From Thalassolituus alkanivorans (lineage in GTDB: Bacteria; Pseudomonadota; Gammaproteobacteria; Pseudomonadales; Oceanobacteraceae): a stretch of DNA of 64,000 nt. The stretch covers positions 103,640 through 167,639 of the forward strand of contig NZ_JAJAEL010000008.1 in the NCBI RefSeq assembly GCF_020447205.1. Reading direction: 5' to 3'. Shown in pieces: positions 28,180 to 37,775 of the stretch. Each line of letters starts with the position of its first letter. Position 1 is the stretch's first letter. The notes below the pieces were generated by a model. That model was not told where the DNA came from. It did not search any database and saw nothing but the letters and a program-made list of their open reading frames with translations. The position numbers and the translations under genes are program-made.

Positions 28180-28611
28180 TCAGTCTTTAATGGTGTAAAG
28201 CACCGCAACGCTGGCATCAACGGCATAGGCGTTGATGTAGCCAATGGCGTTCAGATCGGCGGCAACGGCAGCCTTCATGGCATCAGCGTCACCGACTTCA
28301 CGTGGCGGTTGCTTCTTGCCGGAGAAGATTGAACGTGACCAGTAAGCATGCAGCTGTGACGGGTTTTTGTTCAGAATTTTACGTCCGAACTTTTCGCGTA
28401 CGCTGTCACCTTTGGCCAGATCGTAAGGCACGGCCGCAGTCCCATCAGGAAACTTGCTGGCCTTACCCAGATAAATACGTTCGATCAGATCGGCATCGAT
28501 ACCCGTGTAGGTATTGTTATTCTTCAGATTGACGATCACAGCGATGTCAGCCCAGCTTGCAGCGCTCAGGCTCAGCAGTGTGGTCATTCCCAGGGCTTTG
28601 ATAAATTTCAT
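28180..28611 (-). CDS. Short PstS-like periplasmic substrate-binding protein
   Basis: A 143-residue protein with a signal peptide (MKFIKALGMTTLLSLSAASWA). The mature part matches the shortened phosphate-type binding proteins of marine gammaproteobacteria: IVNLKNNNTYTGIDADLIERIYLGKASKFPDG, then VREKFGRKILNKNPSQLHAYW and GYINAYAVDASVAVLY. Real PstS proteins are about twice as long, so this is a half-length domain and phosphate binding is uncertain. Only 13 bases separate it from the porin gene, so the two form one operon closed by the terminator at 28145-28175. Confidence 0.85.
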   Translation of the reverse strand: MKFIKALGMTTLLSLSAASWADIAVIVNLKNNNTYTGIDADLIERIYLGKASKFPDGTAAVPYDLAKGDSVREKFGRKILNKNPSQLHAYWSRSIFSGKKQPPREVGDADAMKAAVAADLNAIGYINAYAVDASVAVLYTIKD

Positions 28612-28624
28612 GCGTATTAGCTCC

Positions 28625-29854
28625 TCAGAATACCAGCTGTAATGCGGCGCGGTAGAGAGTTCCGGAGGCGCCTGGCAGGCCCTGATTGGTTTCCTCTATG
28701 TGGTGTGATGCTTCCAGTTTAAAGGCGGTCGCTTCATCCAGGTCGTAGCGCATACCGAGGGTGATACTTTCGTCTTCACCGCGCAGCATCATCATTTCCT
28801 GCACCTTGCCGACATCGCCGCCGTCGAGACGGTCACGCGAGGTAGAGTAGGTGGTGTGAATGGTCAGAGCGTCAAAACGCTTGGCCAGAGACGCCAGCCA
28901 GGCGAAGTTATCCACATACAGGCCGGAGTCGAAGTTGATGATTGCGGTCTCGGCGATAAAGCTCCAGTCACCGTTATCCCAGGTAGTTGCCAGGTTGTAG
29001 TAACGCGCTTTCTTGTCGTCGAAGTTGAACGTTTCCTTGGTTTCCTCACTCATGCTGTTTGTCAGCAGGGTGGCGGCGGTCTGGGCGATATCGATACGGC
29101 GGGCACCGCTGGCGGCCAGATCGTACAGGGCCTCATCCGGGGTTTTAGTACCTGTCCGTACATCGATCAGAGTCTGCATATCTGCGGCAGAATCCAGCGT
29201 CATCTGCGTCTGCTGCATACCAACACGCAGACCGAAATCACCCATATACAGGTTCAGGGTAGCGCCGGCGAAGTTGTTCAGCTCGGACTCATAGGCTTCG
29301 TTAAACAACACGATTTCTTTGTCACGACGGCCGTAGTTCAGCTGAATCTGACCGTCGAAGCTGTCAAAACTGAAGCGTTTGATGATGTCGGCACCGTTGT
29401 AATCGGAGAACGGAATACCGTAAGCATCACCGGTTGGACGGATCCAGTTATAGGCGTAGCCCACGTCGAGGAATTCGGAGTAGTAGAAGAACGGAATGCG
29501 CAGACGACCGAAACGGATATCGGTGCTGTCGTTCAGCGCGTGGCTGATAAAGGCCAGCGAGGTGCGTACCGCAAAATCTTCTTCACCTTTGGCGGTCAGC
29601 TGGATAGTGGCACTGGTGCGCTCGCTGATCTCTTTACTGATCTGCAGGCCCATCATGGTGTCGCGGTTGAAGAATTGCGGGCTGCCCGACTCATACGACT
29701 CAATGGTGATGTCGTCTTCGTCGAGGTAGTAAGCGCCGGCATTCAGAAAGCCATAAACGTTAAGGCCGTTATCAGCGATGGCCTGGCCTGCACTGCAAAG
29801 CAGTAACGCACAAGGCAACAGGCTCTTGGTGGTTGATAAAGTTCGGGTTCGCAT
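28625..29854 (-). CDS. Outer-membrane porin-like protein
   Basis: A 409-residue protein with a signal peptide ending near QAIADNGL. The mature protein consists of alternating beta strands with aromatic girdles (YGFLNAGAYYLDEDD, TSLAFISHALNDSTDIRFGRLRIPFFY, ITLGMRYDLDEATAFKLEASHH) and ends in Phe (ALQLVF), the outer-membrane barrel signature. It resembles the porins found directly upstream of half-length PstS-like proteins in marine bacteria. A TAGAAT -10 element followed by CCGCGCC lies at 29880-29885 on the minus strand. Substrate unknown. Confidence 0.85.
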   Translation of the reverse strand: MRTRTLSTTKSLLPCALLLCSAGQAIADNGLNVYGFLNAGAYYLDEDDITIESYESGSPQFFNRDTMMGLQISKEISERTSATIQLTAKGEEDFAVRTSLAFISHALNDSTDIRFGRLRIPFFYYSEFLDVGYAYNWIRPTGDAYGIPFSDYNGADIIKRFSFDSFDGQIQLNYGRRDKEIVLFNEAYESELNNFAGATLNLYMGDFGLRVGMQQTQMTLDSAADMQTLIDVRTGTKTPDEALYDLAASGARRIDIAQTAATLLTNSMSEETKETFNFDDKKARYYNLATTWDNGDWSFIAETAIINFDSGLYVDNFAWLASLAKRFDALTIHTTYSTSRDRLDGGDVGKVQEMMMLRGEDESITLGMRYDLDEATAFKLEASHHIEETNQGLPGASGTLYRAALQLVF

Positions 29855-29879
29855 AGAGTCCTCCGTCAGTGAGGCGCGG

Positions 29880-29885
29880 ATTCTA
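29880..29885 (-). promoter_or_regulatory. Putative -10 element of the porin operon
   Basis: On the minus strand the sequence reads TAGAATCCGCGCC about 26 bases before the porin start. No good -35 hexamer is visible at 17 bases. Confidence 0.35.
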
Positions 29886-30031
29886 GCGTAAATGGTACGT
29901 TGGTTGGGGATTTGCTAAGACAATTTACCGAGAGATGAGTCACAAAAATGTGTTTAGTTACATCCTGAGACAGCTGACGGCGGGCCGGACGCTGTTTGCC
30001 CGGCCACGCTGTCCGTCAGGGAATATTCTCT

Positions 30032-30907
30032 TCAGGCCACCGCAACCTGGCGACGGTCGCGGCGTAAGACTGCAATGGTAAACAAACTGGCACTGACGAA
30101 CATGATCAGACTGTAAACGCTGGGTGCGATCGACATTTCGGCGCTCTGCAGAATGCTGGTGGTGATCAGCAGGGCCAGAGTTCCGTTCTGTAAACCGACT
30201 TCAAGACTGATTGCACGTGCCTGTGCTTCGCTGTGCAGGAACCAGCGTCCGGCCAGATAGCCAAGACCCATGGTGCTGATGTTCAGCAGCAGTGCGGCAG
30301 GTCCGGCCTGCAGGGTAAAGCCGATCAGCTTATCGCCGAGGTTAATACAGATAGAGACGATCACCGCAACCAGCACAATCACAGAAAAACGTGTGATCAG
30401 CGGTTCCATACGGCGGGCAAACTGCTGCCATTTTGCGCGGATCGCCATACCGATCACCACCGGAATCACGGTAATAATCATCAGCTTGATCCAGGTGCTG
30501 ACAATCGGCAGCTCAAAGTGTGAACCGGCATCGCTGTAATGGTTAATGGCCCAGACGCCGAGTAACGGAATGGTGAACGGCGTAATAAAACCAATCACCG
30601 CCGTCAGCGACACCGACAGGCCAACATCGGCTCGGGCGAGAAAACTGTAAAGATTGGAGGTGGTGCCACCGGGGCAGAGAGCAAGAATAAACAGGCCGAT
30701 GGCGATTTCGCCATGCAGACCGGTCACGGCGATGACCGCCATCGCGATCAGTGGCAGCAGTAACATCTGACAGAAGGCACCAATCAGAAAGCCTCTCGGC
30801 TGGCGGAATACACGACGGAAATCTTCCGGAGTCAGGCCGAGACCAACGCCGACCATAATTAAAATCAGGGCGACCGGCAGGCCGATCTGAATAAGCGACT
30901 GCAACAT
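30032..30907 (-). CDS. Bile acid:sodium symporter (BASS) family transporter
   Basis: A 291-residue inner-membrane protein with about nine or ten hydrophobic helices. It contains the BASS signatures GLGLTPEDFRRVFRQPR near the N terminus, LALCPGGTTSNLYSFLARADVGLSVSLTA (about 76-104) with the conserved small-residue unwinding motif, and EVGLQNGTLALLI (about 235-247). Bacterial members carry pantoate, organic acids or bile-acid-like compounds with Na+; the substrate cannot be named. Monocistronic by spacing; a GC-rich stem lies just downstream at 29976-30018. Confidence 0.94.
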   Translation of the reverse strand: MLQSLIQIGLPVALILIMVGVGLGLTPEDFRRVFRQPRGFLIGAFCQMLLLPLIAMAVIAVTGLHGEIAIGLFILALCPGGTTSNLYSFLARADVGLSVSLTAVIGFITPFTIPLLGVWAINHYSDAGSHFELPIVSTWIKLMIITVIPVVIGMAIRAKWQQFARRMEPLITRFSVIVLVAVIVSICINLGDKLIGFTLQAGPAALLLNISTMGLGYLAGRWFLHSEAQARAISLEVGLQNGTLALLITTSILQSAEMSIAPSVYSLIMFVSASLFTIAVLRRDRRQVAVA

Positions 30908-31083
30908 ACTGAGTACTCTTGTTGTTATTCTGGTGATCAGACGTGGGCAGTCAGAGGTCTGCTCCGTACTGATCTTGTAATCAGCACGCTACCCTATGGT
31001 TGCAGTGGCGGCAACGGCTGTTCGTGTCACTAAGCCGGGAAGTTTGTAATTCTTTGTAGGCACCAGTGCGCTGTGCGGCTGTA

Positions 31084-31851
31084 TCAGCGGTGGCGGTAAA
31101 AGCCTTTTACCACACTCCAGAGATTAAAACCGGCCAGTGGGGAGCGCTGCACGCAGCGTTCGCGGGCCGTTTTTTTATCGGCAATTTCCGCGTATTTACT
31201 GGCCCAGAGTATCCAGTTGCCATCGGTGGTGGTGCTTTGCAGCAATTGCGGGAAACGCTGTTTTAACTGTGCCAGACAGTCTGTCTGTTCGCGGTGTTCT
31301 TTCCACAAATTCAGTACCAGCCAGCCGTGGGCCGATAAATGGCGTTCGCATAAATCGAGAAAGTCGCTCTGCAATACCAGCGGATCAAGGCCATCGGCCA
31401 GATACAGATCACAGATTAATAAATCGCACTGTCCCTGCTCGCTGTTGCGTAAAAATTCGGCGGCATCGCTGACATGGGTGCTCAGACGCTTGTCACGGGG
31501 CAGGGCAAAATACTGCTGCGCGATCTGAAATACTGCCTGACGGAGATCGACCGTCTGAATCGTTGCCTGCGGCAGCCAGTGGAACAGTGTGCTGGCCAGA
31601 GTACCGCCGCCGGTTCCCAGCAGCGTGATATTCGCCGGTGGTGTCGAGGCGTCGGATTGCATCAGCACGGCGACCATGGCACGGGCATATTCGTGCTGTA
31701 ACTGCAGTGGCGCACTTTTCAGCTGGCAGCTTTGTTCGTCGGCGGTGCCAAAACTTAAATAGCGTTTATTGCCGTCGTCGAACACCAGAATGGGGCCGAA
31801 TTCATCGTAACGCCGATGAATTTCGCGCCCCAGGTGAGAGAGTGAAATCAC
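31084..31851 (-). CDS. Spermidine synthase-like methyltransferase-fold protein
   Basis: A 255-residue protein with GTG start at 31851. It has the spermidine-synthase Rossmann core: ILVFDDGNKRYLSFGTADEQSC, the nucleotide loop LLGTGGGTLASTLFHWLP (about 75-92), VDLRQAVFQIAQQYFALPRD and the acidic loop LLICDLYLADGLDPLVL. The typical GGGDGG is altered and the aminopropyl Asp is in a different context (CDLYLAD), so it may not make polyamines. A true speE lies at 57564. Its start is 13 bases after the argA stop, so it is probably co-transcribed with argA. Confidence 0.8.
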   Translation of the reverse strand: MISLSHLGREIHRRYDEFGPILVFDDGNKRYLSFGTADEQSCQLKSAPLQLQHEYARAMVAVLMQSDASTPPANITLLGTGGGTLASTLFHWLPQATIQTVDLRQAVFQIAQQYFALPRDKRLSTHVSDAAEFLRNSEQGQCDLLICDLYLADGLDPLVLQSDFLDLCERHLSAHGWLVLNLWKEHREQTDCLAQLKQRFPQLLQSTTTDGNWILWASKYAEIADKKTARERCVQRSPLAGFNLWSVVKGFYRHR

Positions 31852-31864
31852 GGTTGCTTATTAC

Positions 31865-33169
31865 TCACAAGGATTTGAAAAATACCTTGGAATTACGCTG
31901 GAAGTTATACAGTTTCTGCCGCTCCTGCGGTAATTCGGTAACGGCACCGGCGACAAAACCATTTTCGATAAACCAGTGGGCGGTACGTGTGGTTAACACA
32001 AATAATTGTTTGTAATGACGCCGCTGGGCTTCCTGCTCAATCTGTTCGAGCAGACGCTGACCACGATTCGTACCACGATAATCGGCATGCACAGCCACAC
32101 AGGCCAGTTCGGCTTTATCGTCGGAGTAAGGGTAGAGCGCCGCACAGGCGGTGATCATGCCGTCGCGTTCAATCACATAAAAACGCTGAATTTCGTTTTC
32201 CAGTAATTCCCGTGAACGGCGCACCAGAATGCCCTGCTCTTCCAGCGGACGCAGTAATTCAAGAATACCAACCACATCGTCGCTTCTGGCATTACGCAGC
32301 TGATCGTAGGCGTATTGCGTGACCATGGTGCCACGCCCTTCGCGTGAGAATAATTCCTGCAGCAGGGCACCGTCGTCGGCGTAACTCAGCAGGTGTACCC
32401 GCGGCACGCCCTGACGCACGCTTTTTATCGCCGCTTCGGCATGGCAGCGCACTTCGCCTTTCCAGGCCTGCAGACGCGGTTCAAGATCCATGCAGGTTAA
32501 TTCTTTAATCAGCTCGCCGTCGTCATCCAGCAATCCGGACTGCTCGCCCATAATAATTAATTTATCGGCGCGCAGTGCCACGGCGGTGTGCTGTGCTACG
32601 TCTTCAACCGTGAGGTTAAACATTTCGCCCGACGGCGAGTAACCGGCCGATGACAGCAGCACGACGTTACGCTGTGCCAGTAATTCGCTGATGGCCTGAT
32701 GTTCAATACGCCGCACCTCGCCGGTGTGCTGATAATCAACACCGTCAATCACGCCCAGTGGTTTGGCGGTGACGAAATTACCGCTGACCACACGGATGCG
32801 TGCGCCGTGCATCGGCGAGTTGGGTAAGCCGATTGACAGGCGTGATTCGACATCGGCTTTTACCATGCCGACTGCCGCTTTTACTGCATTTAAGGCTTCG
32901 CCATCGGTGATGCGTAAATCGTTGTGAAAACGACTCTGGATATCCAGCTTGCTTAATACCGCATCAATCTGTGGTCGCGCGCCATGCACCAGTACCAGGC
33001 GTACACCAAGGCTGGTCAGCAGGGCGATGTCCTGCACCACATGATTGAAATTGTCGTGCGCAATGGCATCGCCTTCGAACATGATGACGAAGGTTTTACC
33101 GCGGTGCGCATTAATGTACGGCGATGATTGACGGAACCATTGCACGTAAGCGGTGGTATCTGGATTCAC
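31865..33169 (-). CDS. argA: Amino-acid N-acetyltransferase (N-acetylglutamate synthase)
   Basis: Acetylates glutamate in the first step of arginine synthesis and is classically inhibited by arginine. The 434-residue protein has an N-terminal amino-acid-kinase-like regulatory domain (about 1-290: HRGKTFVIMFEGDAI, LVLVHGARPQIDAVL) and a C-terminal GNAT domain (about 291-434) with the acetyl-CoA loop DYRGTNRGQRLLEQIE and LTTRTAHWFIENGF. Length and layout match E. coli ArgA. GTG start at 33169. A spermidine-synthase-like gene follows in the same orientation; argE is immediately upstream with a 62-base gap. Confidence 0.96.
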   Translation of the reverse strand: MNPDTTAYVQWFRQSSPYINAHRGKTFVIMFEGDAIAHDNFNHVVQDIALLTSLGVRLVLVHGARPQIDAVLSKLDIQSRFHNDLRITDGEALNAVKAAVGMVKADVESRLSIGLPNSPMHGARIRVVSGNFVTAKPLGVIDGVDYQHTGEVRRIEHQAISELLAQRNVVLLSSAGYSPSGEMFNLTVEDVAQHTAVALRADKLIIMGEQSGLLDDDGELIKELTCMDLEPRLQAWKGEVRCHAEAAIKSVRQGVPRVHLLSYADDGALLQELFSREGRGTMVTQYAYDQLRNARSDDVVGILELLRPLEEQGILVRRSRELLENEIQRFYVIERDGMITACAALYPYSDDKAELACVAVHADYRGTNRGQRLLEQIEQEAQRRHYKQLFVLTTRTAHWFIENGFVAGAVTELPQERQKLYNFQRNSKVFFKSL

Positions 33170-33231
33170 TCGGCTTTTTCACTCCTGAAACAGGTTTTTA
33201 ATGTTGGCGTTGATTTAAGCATGAGCCGCGC

Positions 33232-34380
33232 TCAGACAGAAGGGTGCAGACAGAAGCGCTCAATCAGGCCGCGTAATAATTCCACACAGGGTTCAATCTG
33301 ATCCTGCGCCAGATATTCATCCACCTGATGCGCCTGATCGATATTACCCGGCCCGAGCACAATGGTGTCGATGCCCAGCTCCTGCAGAAAAGGTGCTTCG
33401 GTGGCGTAATTAACGGCGGCGCTGATATGGCCGGTTAAGCGTTCGGCGGCCTGAACCAGTGGGCTGGTGGCGGCGGTTTCAAACGAATTCACGCCGGGAA
33501 ATAACGGCTCGAAAGAAAACTCGACGCGGTTCTGCTCGGCAATGGGGTTTAACCGCTGGCGGATTTCTTCGCGCAGATCGTCGTTGCTCATCCCCGGCAG
33601 AGTGCGCAAATCGAACGCCAGTTCACAGCTGCCACAGATACGGTTGGGGTTATCGCCACCGTGAATACAGCCAAGGTTGAGCGTCGGCACCTGCACGGCA
33701 AAATGCGCGTTCTGATAACGGCCGGCCAGATCACGGCGCAGATTCATTAACTCATTCATCACCGGCACCATGGCATCGAGGGCGTTGATGCCGAGATCCG
33801 GGTTGGATGAATGTCCGGCTTTACCGGTTAAGCGCACGCTCTCCATCATGATGCCTTTGTGCATACGGATGGGTTTTAAGCTGGTGGGTTCACCAACTAC
33901 GGCATAGCGAGCTTTCGGCTTACCCTGCTGCGCCAGCGCGCGCGCGCCGCACATGGAACTTTCTTCATCGGCGGTGGCGAGAATAATCAGCGGTTGTTTA
34001 AAGTCGCTGGCCTGATAGTGCTTAAGGGCTTCGAGAACCAGAGCGAAGAAGCCTTTCATATCGCAGGTGCCGAGCCCGTAAAAACGGCCATCACGCTCGG
34101 TCAGGGTAAAAGGGTCGGACTGCCAGCGCTCCGGATTACAGGGCACGGTGTCGGTATGACCGCTGAGCACCAGGCCACCATCACCACGCCCCAAGGTGGC
34201 AATCAGATTAGCTTTACCGGGGAAGCCTTCCAGCGGCAGAATTTCGCAGGCAAAGCCCAGCTCACTGAACCACTGGGCCAGAGTGTTGATCACCGGCAGA
34301 TTGCTTTCATCGTATTCCGGCAACACCGAGCTGATGCTGTTGTGAGCAATAAGAGTGGTAAGACGGCTGATCAGATCCAT
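33232..34380 (-). CDS. argE: Acetylornithine deacetylase
   Basis: Removes the acetyl group from N2-acetylornithine in the linear arginine pathway; a dimeric zinc M20 hydrolase. The start at 34380 (MDLISRLTTL) gives 382 residues, equal to E. coli ArgE; the long frame upstream to 34569 would overlap the divergent CYTH gene and is rejected. Zinc ligands are H75 and D77 in SGHTDTVP, the catalytic Glu lies in ATADEESSMCGARA and a further acidic ligand in VGEPTSL. argE precedes argA on the same strand, so both belong to one arginine cluster. Confidence 0.96.
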   Translation of the reverse strand: MDLISRLTTLIAHNSISSVLPEYDESNLPVINTLAQWFSELGFACEILPLEGFPGKANLIATLGRGDGGLVLSGHTDTVPCNPERWQSDPFTLTERDGRFYGLGTCDMKGFFALVLEALKHYQASDFKQPLIILATADEESSMCGARALAQQGKPKARYAVVGEPTSLKPIRMHKGIMMESVRLTGKAGHSSNPDLGINALDAMVPVMNELMNLRRDLAGRYQNAHFAVQVPTLNLGCIHGGDNPNRICGSCELAFDLRTLPGMSNDDLREEIRQRLNPIAEQNRVEFSFEPLFPGVNSFETAATSPLVQAAERLTGHISAAVNYATEAPFLQELGIDTIVLGPGNIDQAHQVDEYLAQDQIEPCVELLRGLIERFCLHPSV

Positions 34381-34473
34381 AACTGGCCTTTTATAAATAA
34401 CGACGCTGTTAATAACAGTGTTTAAAGCATCACTGAGCTTGCTTATAGCGGGGCGCCTCATGACAATAGCGCC

Positions 34474-35880
34474 ATGACTAAAGAAACCGAACTCAAGCTC
34501 CGCATCAGCCCGCAATCTTTGCCTGCGCTGACTCAATTCCTGAACACTCAGGCCCGGCCTCTGAGCCATTCTACGCTGAAAAACTGGTACCTCGATACGC
34601 CCGCAGCGGCGTTATCGTCGGCCCGTGCGGCTTTGCGTATCCGCCAGCACGGTGATGGCTACGAACAGACGCTTAAAACCCGTGGCCAGAGCCAGGCTGG
34701 CATACATCAGCGTGGTGAATGGAACTGGCCATTAACCTCCCCACAGCTCGACAGTACCCGGCTGCAGAGTGCCGAAGTAGCTGAGCACTGGCCAGCCAGC
34801 ATCAATGTTGCTGAGCTGGGCGAAATCTTCACCACCCATTTTGAACGCCAGGCCTGGCTGTGGCAGCTGGATGGCTGTGAAGCCGAAGTGGTGCTGGATC
34901 AGGGCGAGGTGAGCAGCGGGCGCAAGACCCTGCCGTTGTGCGAAGTCGAGCTGGAATTAAAACAGGGTGATGCCGCCGGTTTGTGGGCAATGGCCCTGCA
35001 GCTGGCCGAACAGGCGCCACTCTGGCTGAGTGATATCAGCAAGGCCGAACGTGGCTACCGTCTGGCGCGCCTCAGTCAGCCCTGGGCACAGACCCCGGGC
35101 GTGAGTGCCGAAGACGATATGGCCGAAGCTCTGCCGCAGTGGCTGAGCTATGAATTCTTACACCTGCAGCGTGCGCTGGAGCATTGCCTGTGGGACAGCA
35201 ATATTCATGGTGCGCTGGATGCCTGGACACACTGGCAGGCGCTGCGTGCCCTGCCGCAGCTGGTGGGTAAAGTGATCCGCCGCAATCAGACCCGCACCCT
35301 GCGTGAAGCACTGGACCAGCTGCAACAGCCACTGCAGCAGCTGGCGGCCACGGCCCAGCTGCTCAGCTATCTGCGCTCTGCCGATGAAGAAAGTGACGTG
35401 CGCGACGAACTAAACAGCCTGCAGGCGGTCTGGATGGAGCGCCTGCAACAGCTGCGTGATGACGCGGTGCTGGCACAAGCGCTGACACAGGCTGCGGCGG
35501 CCTTGTATGCATTGCCGCCGCTAAAAGAAGGCAGCGAGCAGGCAGGCCACTGGTTGCGTCACCTGCTGCGTCAGCATCAGCCGTTGCTGGAACAGCTTAA
35601 ACGTCAGCGACCACAATCGACCGAGCAGTGGCGTGGCATGGCACACGAGCTGGCTCTGCTGTGTATGGCCTGTGATTATGCCCGTGCATTGCCGCAGGTG
35701 AATGCGCCCGGTGAAACAGTGTGGCGTGCGCTGTCTGATATGCTTAACGCAGAAACTTTGTTACAAAGACCCTGGCCCCTGCCGCCACTGAACCCGGCTG
35801 CTGGCGCTGAACAACGCACGGCCGATGACTACAGCGGCTGGGCAGAAGAGCACCTGCAGCATCTGGCCAGACAACTCTGA
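34474..35880 (+). CDS. CYTH-CHAD domain inorganic triphosphatase-like protein
   Basis: A 468-residue two-domain protein. The N-terminal CYTH domain (about 1-200) begins with the signature ExExK (ETELK, E4-E6-K8) and has IRQHGDGYEQTLKTRG and VELELKQG strands of the triphosphate tunnel; E. coli YgiF of this class is an inorganic triphosphatase. The C-terminal half (about 215-465) is a His-containing helical CHAD domain that binds polyphosphate (HLQRALEHCLWDSNIHGALDAW). Divergent from argE. The GspE-type gene follows 41 bases later, so they may be one transcript. Confidence 0.9.
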   Translation: MTKETELKLRISPQSLPALTQFLNTQARPLSHSTLKNWYLDTPAAALSSARAALRIRQHGDGYEQTLKTRGQSQAGIHQRGEWNWPLTSPQLDSTRLQSAEVAEHWPASINVAELGEIFTTHFERQAWLWQLDGCEAEVVLDQGEVSSGRKTLPLCEVELELKQGDAAGLWAMALQLAEQAPLWLSDISKAERGYRLARLSQPWAQTPGVSAEDDMAEALPQWLSYEFLHLQRALEHCLWDSNIHGALDAWTHWQALRALPQLVGKVIRRNQTRTLREALDQLQQPLQQLAATAQLLSYLRSADEESDVRDELNSLQAVWMERLQQLRDDAVLAQALTQAAAALYALPPLKEGSEQAGHWLRHLLRQHQPLLEQLKRQRPQSTEQWRGMAHELALLCMACDYARALPQVNAPGETVWRALSDMLNAETLLQRPWPLPPLNPAAGAEQRTADDYSGWAEEHLQHLARQL

Positions 35881-35921
35881 GGCGGGTGCGCAGAAAAAAT
35901 ACACGGATTAGGGAATGACAC

Positions 35922-37694
35922 ATGCAGGCTCAGGCGGAACGCCAACTCTCATTACCATCGCTGATTGAAGATCTGCGCCGCGACCAGCTGCTCAACGACG
36001 AAGATCATCAGCTGGCGCTGAGCATCCGTCGTAAGCCGGAAGAGAAAAGCCTGCACGTCCTCACCCTGCTGGGTAAACAGAATTTCGCCGACGCCCGCCA
36101 TAAAGGCCGGGTGTTAAATGAGCATCTGCTGATCGACTGGCTGGCCGAGCGCCATAAAATGGAAGCCGTGCAGATCGATCCGCTGGAAGTGGACGTGTCG
36201 GCGGTGACCGATGTGATGTCTTACGCCTTTGCTGAACGTCACCGTATTCTGGCGGTGAAAGTGAGCACCGATACCGTGGTGGTTGCCTGTGCCGAGCCGG
36301 AAGTGGACAGCTGGATTGCCGACGTTGAGCACGTTACCCGTCGTCAGGTAAAACGTGTGCTGGCTGCGCCCAGTGATATCGAACGTTACCGCGTAGAGTT
36401 TTATCAGCTGGCCAACTCGGTCAACCGTGCACGCCAGAGCCACAAAGGCGCGAGCGTGGTACAGAATCTGGAGTCCATGCTGGAGCTGGGCAAAGCCCGC
36501 GCGCCGGATGCCAATGACGAGCACATCGTCAATATCGTTGACTGGTTGCTGCAGTACGCTTTCGATCAGCGTGCCAGTGATATTCACATCGAGCCACGGC
36601 GCGAAGTCGGCCATGTGCGCTTCCGTATCGACGGCGTGCTGCACAATGTTTACGAACTGCCGGCGCAGGTTGCGATGGCGGTGGTGGCGCGGATCAAATC
36701 GCTGGGGCGGATGAACATCGCCGAAAAGCGTAAACCTCAGGACAGCCGCTTAAAAACCAAAACCCCGTCTGGTCAGGAAGTGGAGCTGCGTTTATCGACG
36801 CTGCCGACCGCCTTTGGCGAAAAACTGGTGATGCGGGTATTTGATCCGCAGGTGCTGGTGCGCAGTTTCTCTGAGCTGGGTTTCAGCAAAGAAGACAACC
36901 GCCGCTGGGCGGAAATGACGCGCAACAACCACGGCATCATTTTTGTTACCGGGCCGACCGGTTCCGGTAAAACCACCACGCTGTATTCCACCCTGAAACA
37001 GCTGGCGACGCCGGAAGTGAACGTGTCCACCATCGAAGACCCGATCGAAATGGTGGAGCCGGCGTTTAACCAGATGCAGGTACACCCCGGCATCGACCTG
37101 ACCTTCGCCAGTGGCGTGCGCGCCTTACTTCGTCAGGATCCTGATATCATCATGGTCGGTGAGGTGCGTGACCTTGAGACCGCCGAAATTGCCGTTCAGG
37201 CGGCATTAACCGGCCATCTGGTTCTCTCTACCCTGCACACCAATGATGCGCCTTCAGCCTTCACCCGTTTAATGGAGCTGGGGCTGCCGGCGTATTTAAT
37301 CCGCTCCAGTGTGCTGGGGGTGATGGCGCAGCGTCTGGTGCGGACGTTATGCCCGCACTGCAAGGTCAAAGAAAAAGTTGATGAGCACGCCTGGAAACAG
37401 CTGACGGCCCCTTGGCTGGTGAAAACACCGGAGCATGTGTACGCCGCTAAAGGTTGCCTCGAATGCCGTGGCACCGGTTATATGGGGCGGATGGGTATCT
37501 ATGAAGTGATGCCGATGACCGAGAATCTGGAAATGATGATCAACGACCAGATGGATCACATCAAACTGCGCCAGAGTGCGATGAAAGAAGGTATGCACAG
37601 CCTGCGTTTAAGTGGTGCGCATAAGGTTGCCGCCGGTATGACCACGGTCGCAGAAGTGATGCGTGTGGCGCCTTTGTCGAAAATGCAGTCGTAA
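35922..37694 (+). CDS. Orphan GspE/PilB-type secretion ATPase
   Basis: A 590-residue hexameric motor ATPase of the type II secretion/type IV pilus family. The N-terminal regulatory domain (about 1-165) resembles T2SSE_N. The catalytic domain contains Walker A GPTGSGKTTT (344-353), the Asp box (STIEDPIEM), Walker B with IMVGEVRDLETAEIA, and the zinc CxxC pairs CPHC (477-480) and CLEC (512-515). No other secretion or pilus gene is adjacent. It lies between the CYTH-CHAD and exonuclease genes and may power a system encoded elsewhere. Confidence 0.92.
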   Translation: MQAQAERQLSLPSLIEDLRRDQLLNDEDHQLALSIRRKPEEKSLHVLTLLGKQNFADARHKGRVLNEHLLIDWLAERHKMEAVQIDPLEVDVSAVTDVMSYAFAERHRILAVKVSTDTVVVACAEPEVDSWIADVEHVTRRQVKRVLAAPSDIERYRVEFYQLANSVNRARQSHKGASVVQNLESMLELGKARAPDANDEHIVNIVDWLLQYAFDQRASDIHIEPRREVGHVRFRIDGVLHNVYELPAQVAMAVVARIKSLGRMNIAEKRKPQDSRLKTKTPSGQEVELRLSTLPTAFGEKLVMRVFDPQVLVRSFSELGFSKEDNRRWAEMTRNNHGIIFVTGPTGSGKTTTLYSTLKQLATPEVNVSTIEDPIEMVEPAFNQMQVHPGIDLTFASGVRALLRQDPDIIMVGEVRDLETAEIAVQAALTGHLVLSTLHTNDAPSAFTRLMELGLPAYLIRSSVLGVMAQRLVRTLCPHCKVKEKVDEHAWKQLTAPWLVKTPEHVYAAKGCLECRGTGYMGRMGIYEVMPMTENLEMMINDQMDHIKLRQSAMKEGMHSLRLSGAHKVAAGMTTVAEVMRVAPLSKMQS

Positions 37695-37775
37695 AGTGTT
37701 AGCCGGTGCATAGAGCAGCGGCGCAGCAGCGACTAGAATGAACGTTTAAATAATAAAAGTAAGGATGTACCCGCC

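Noticed and set aside
28856-29806. A 316-codon open frame antisense to the porin gene
   Set aside because: The porin has a signal peptide, beta strands and terminal Phe; the antisense frame has no recognisable features.
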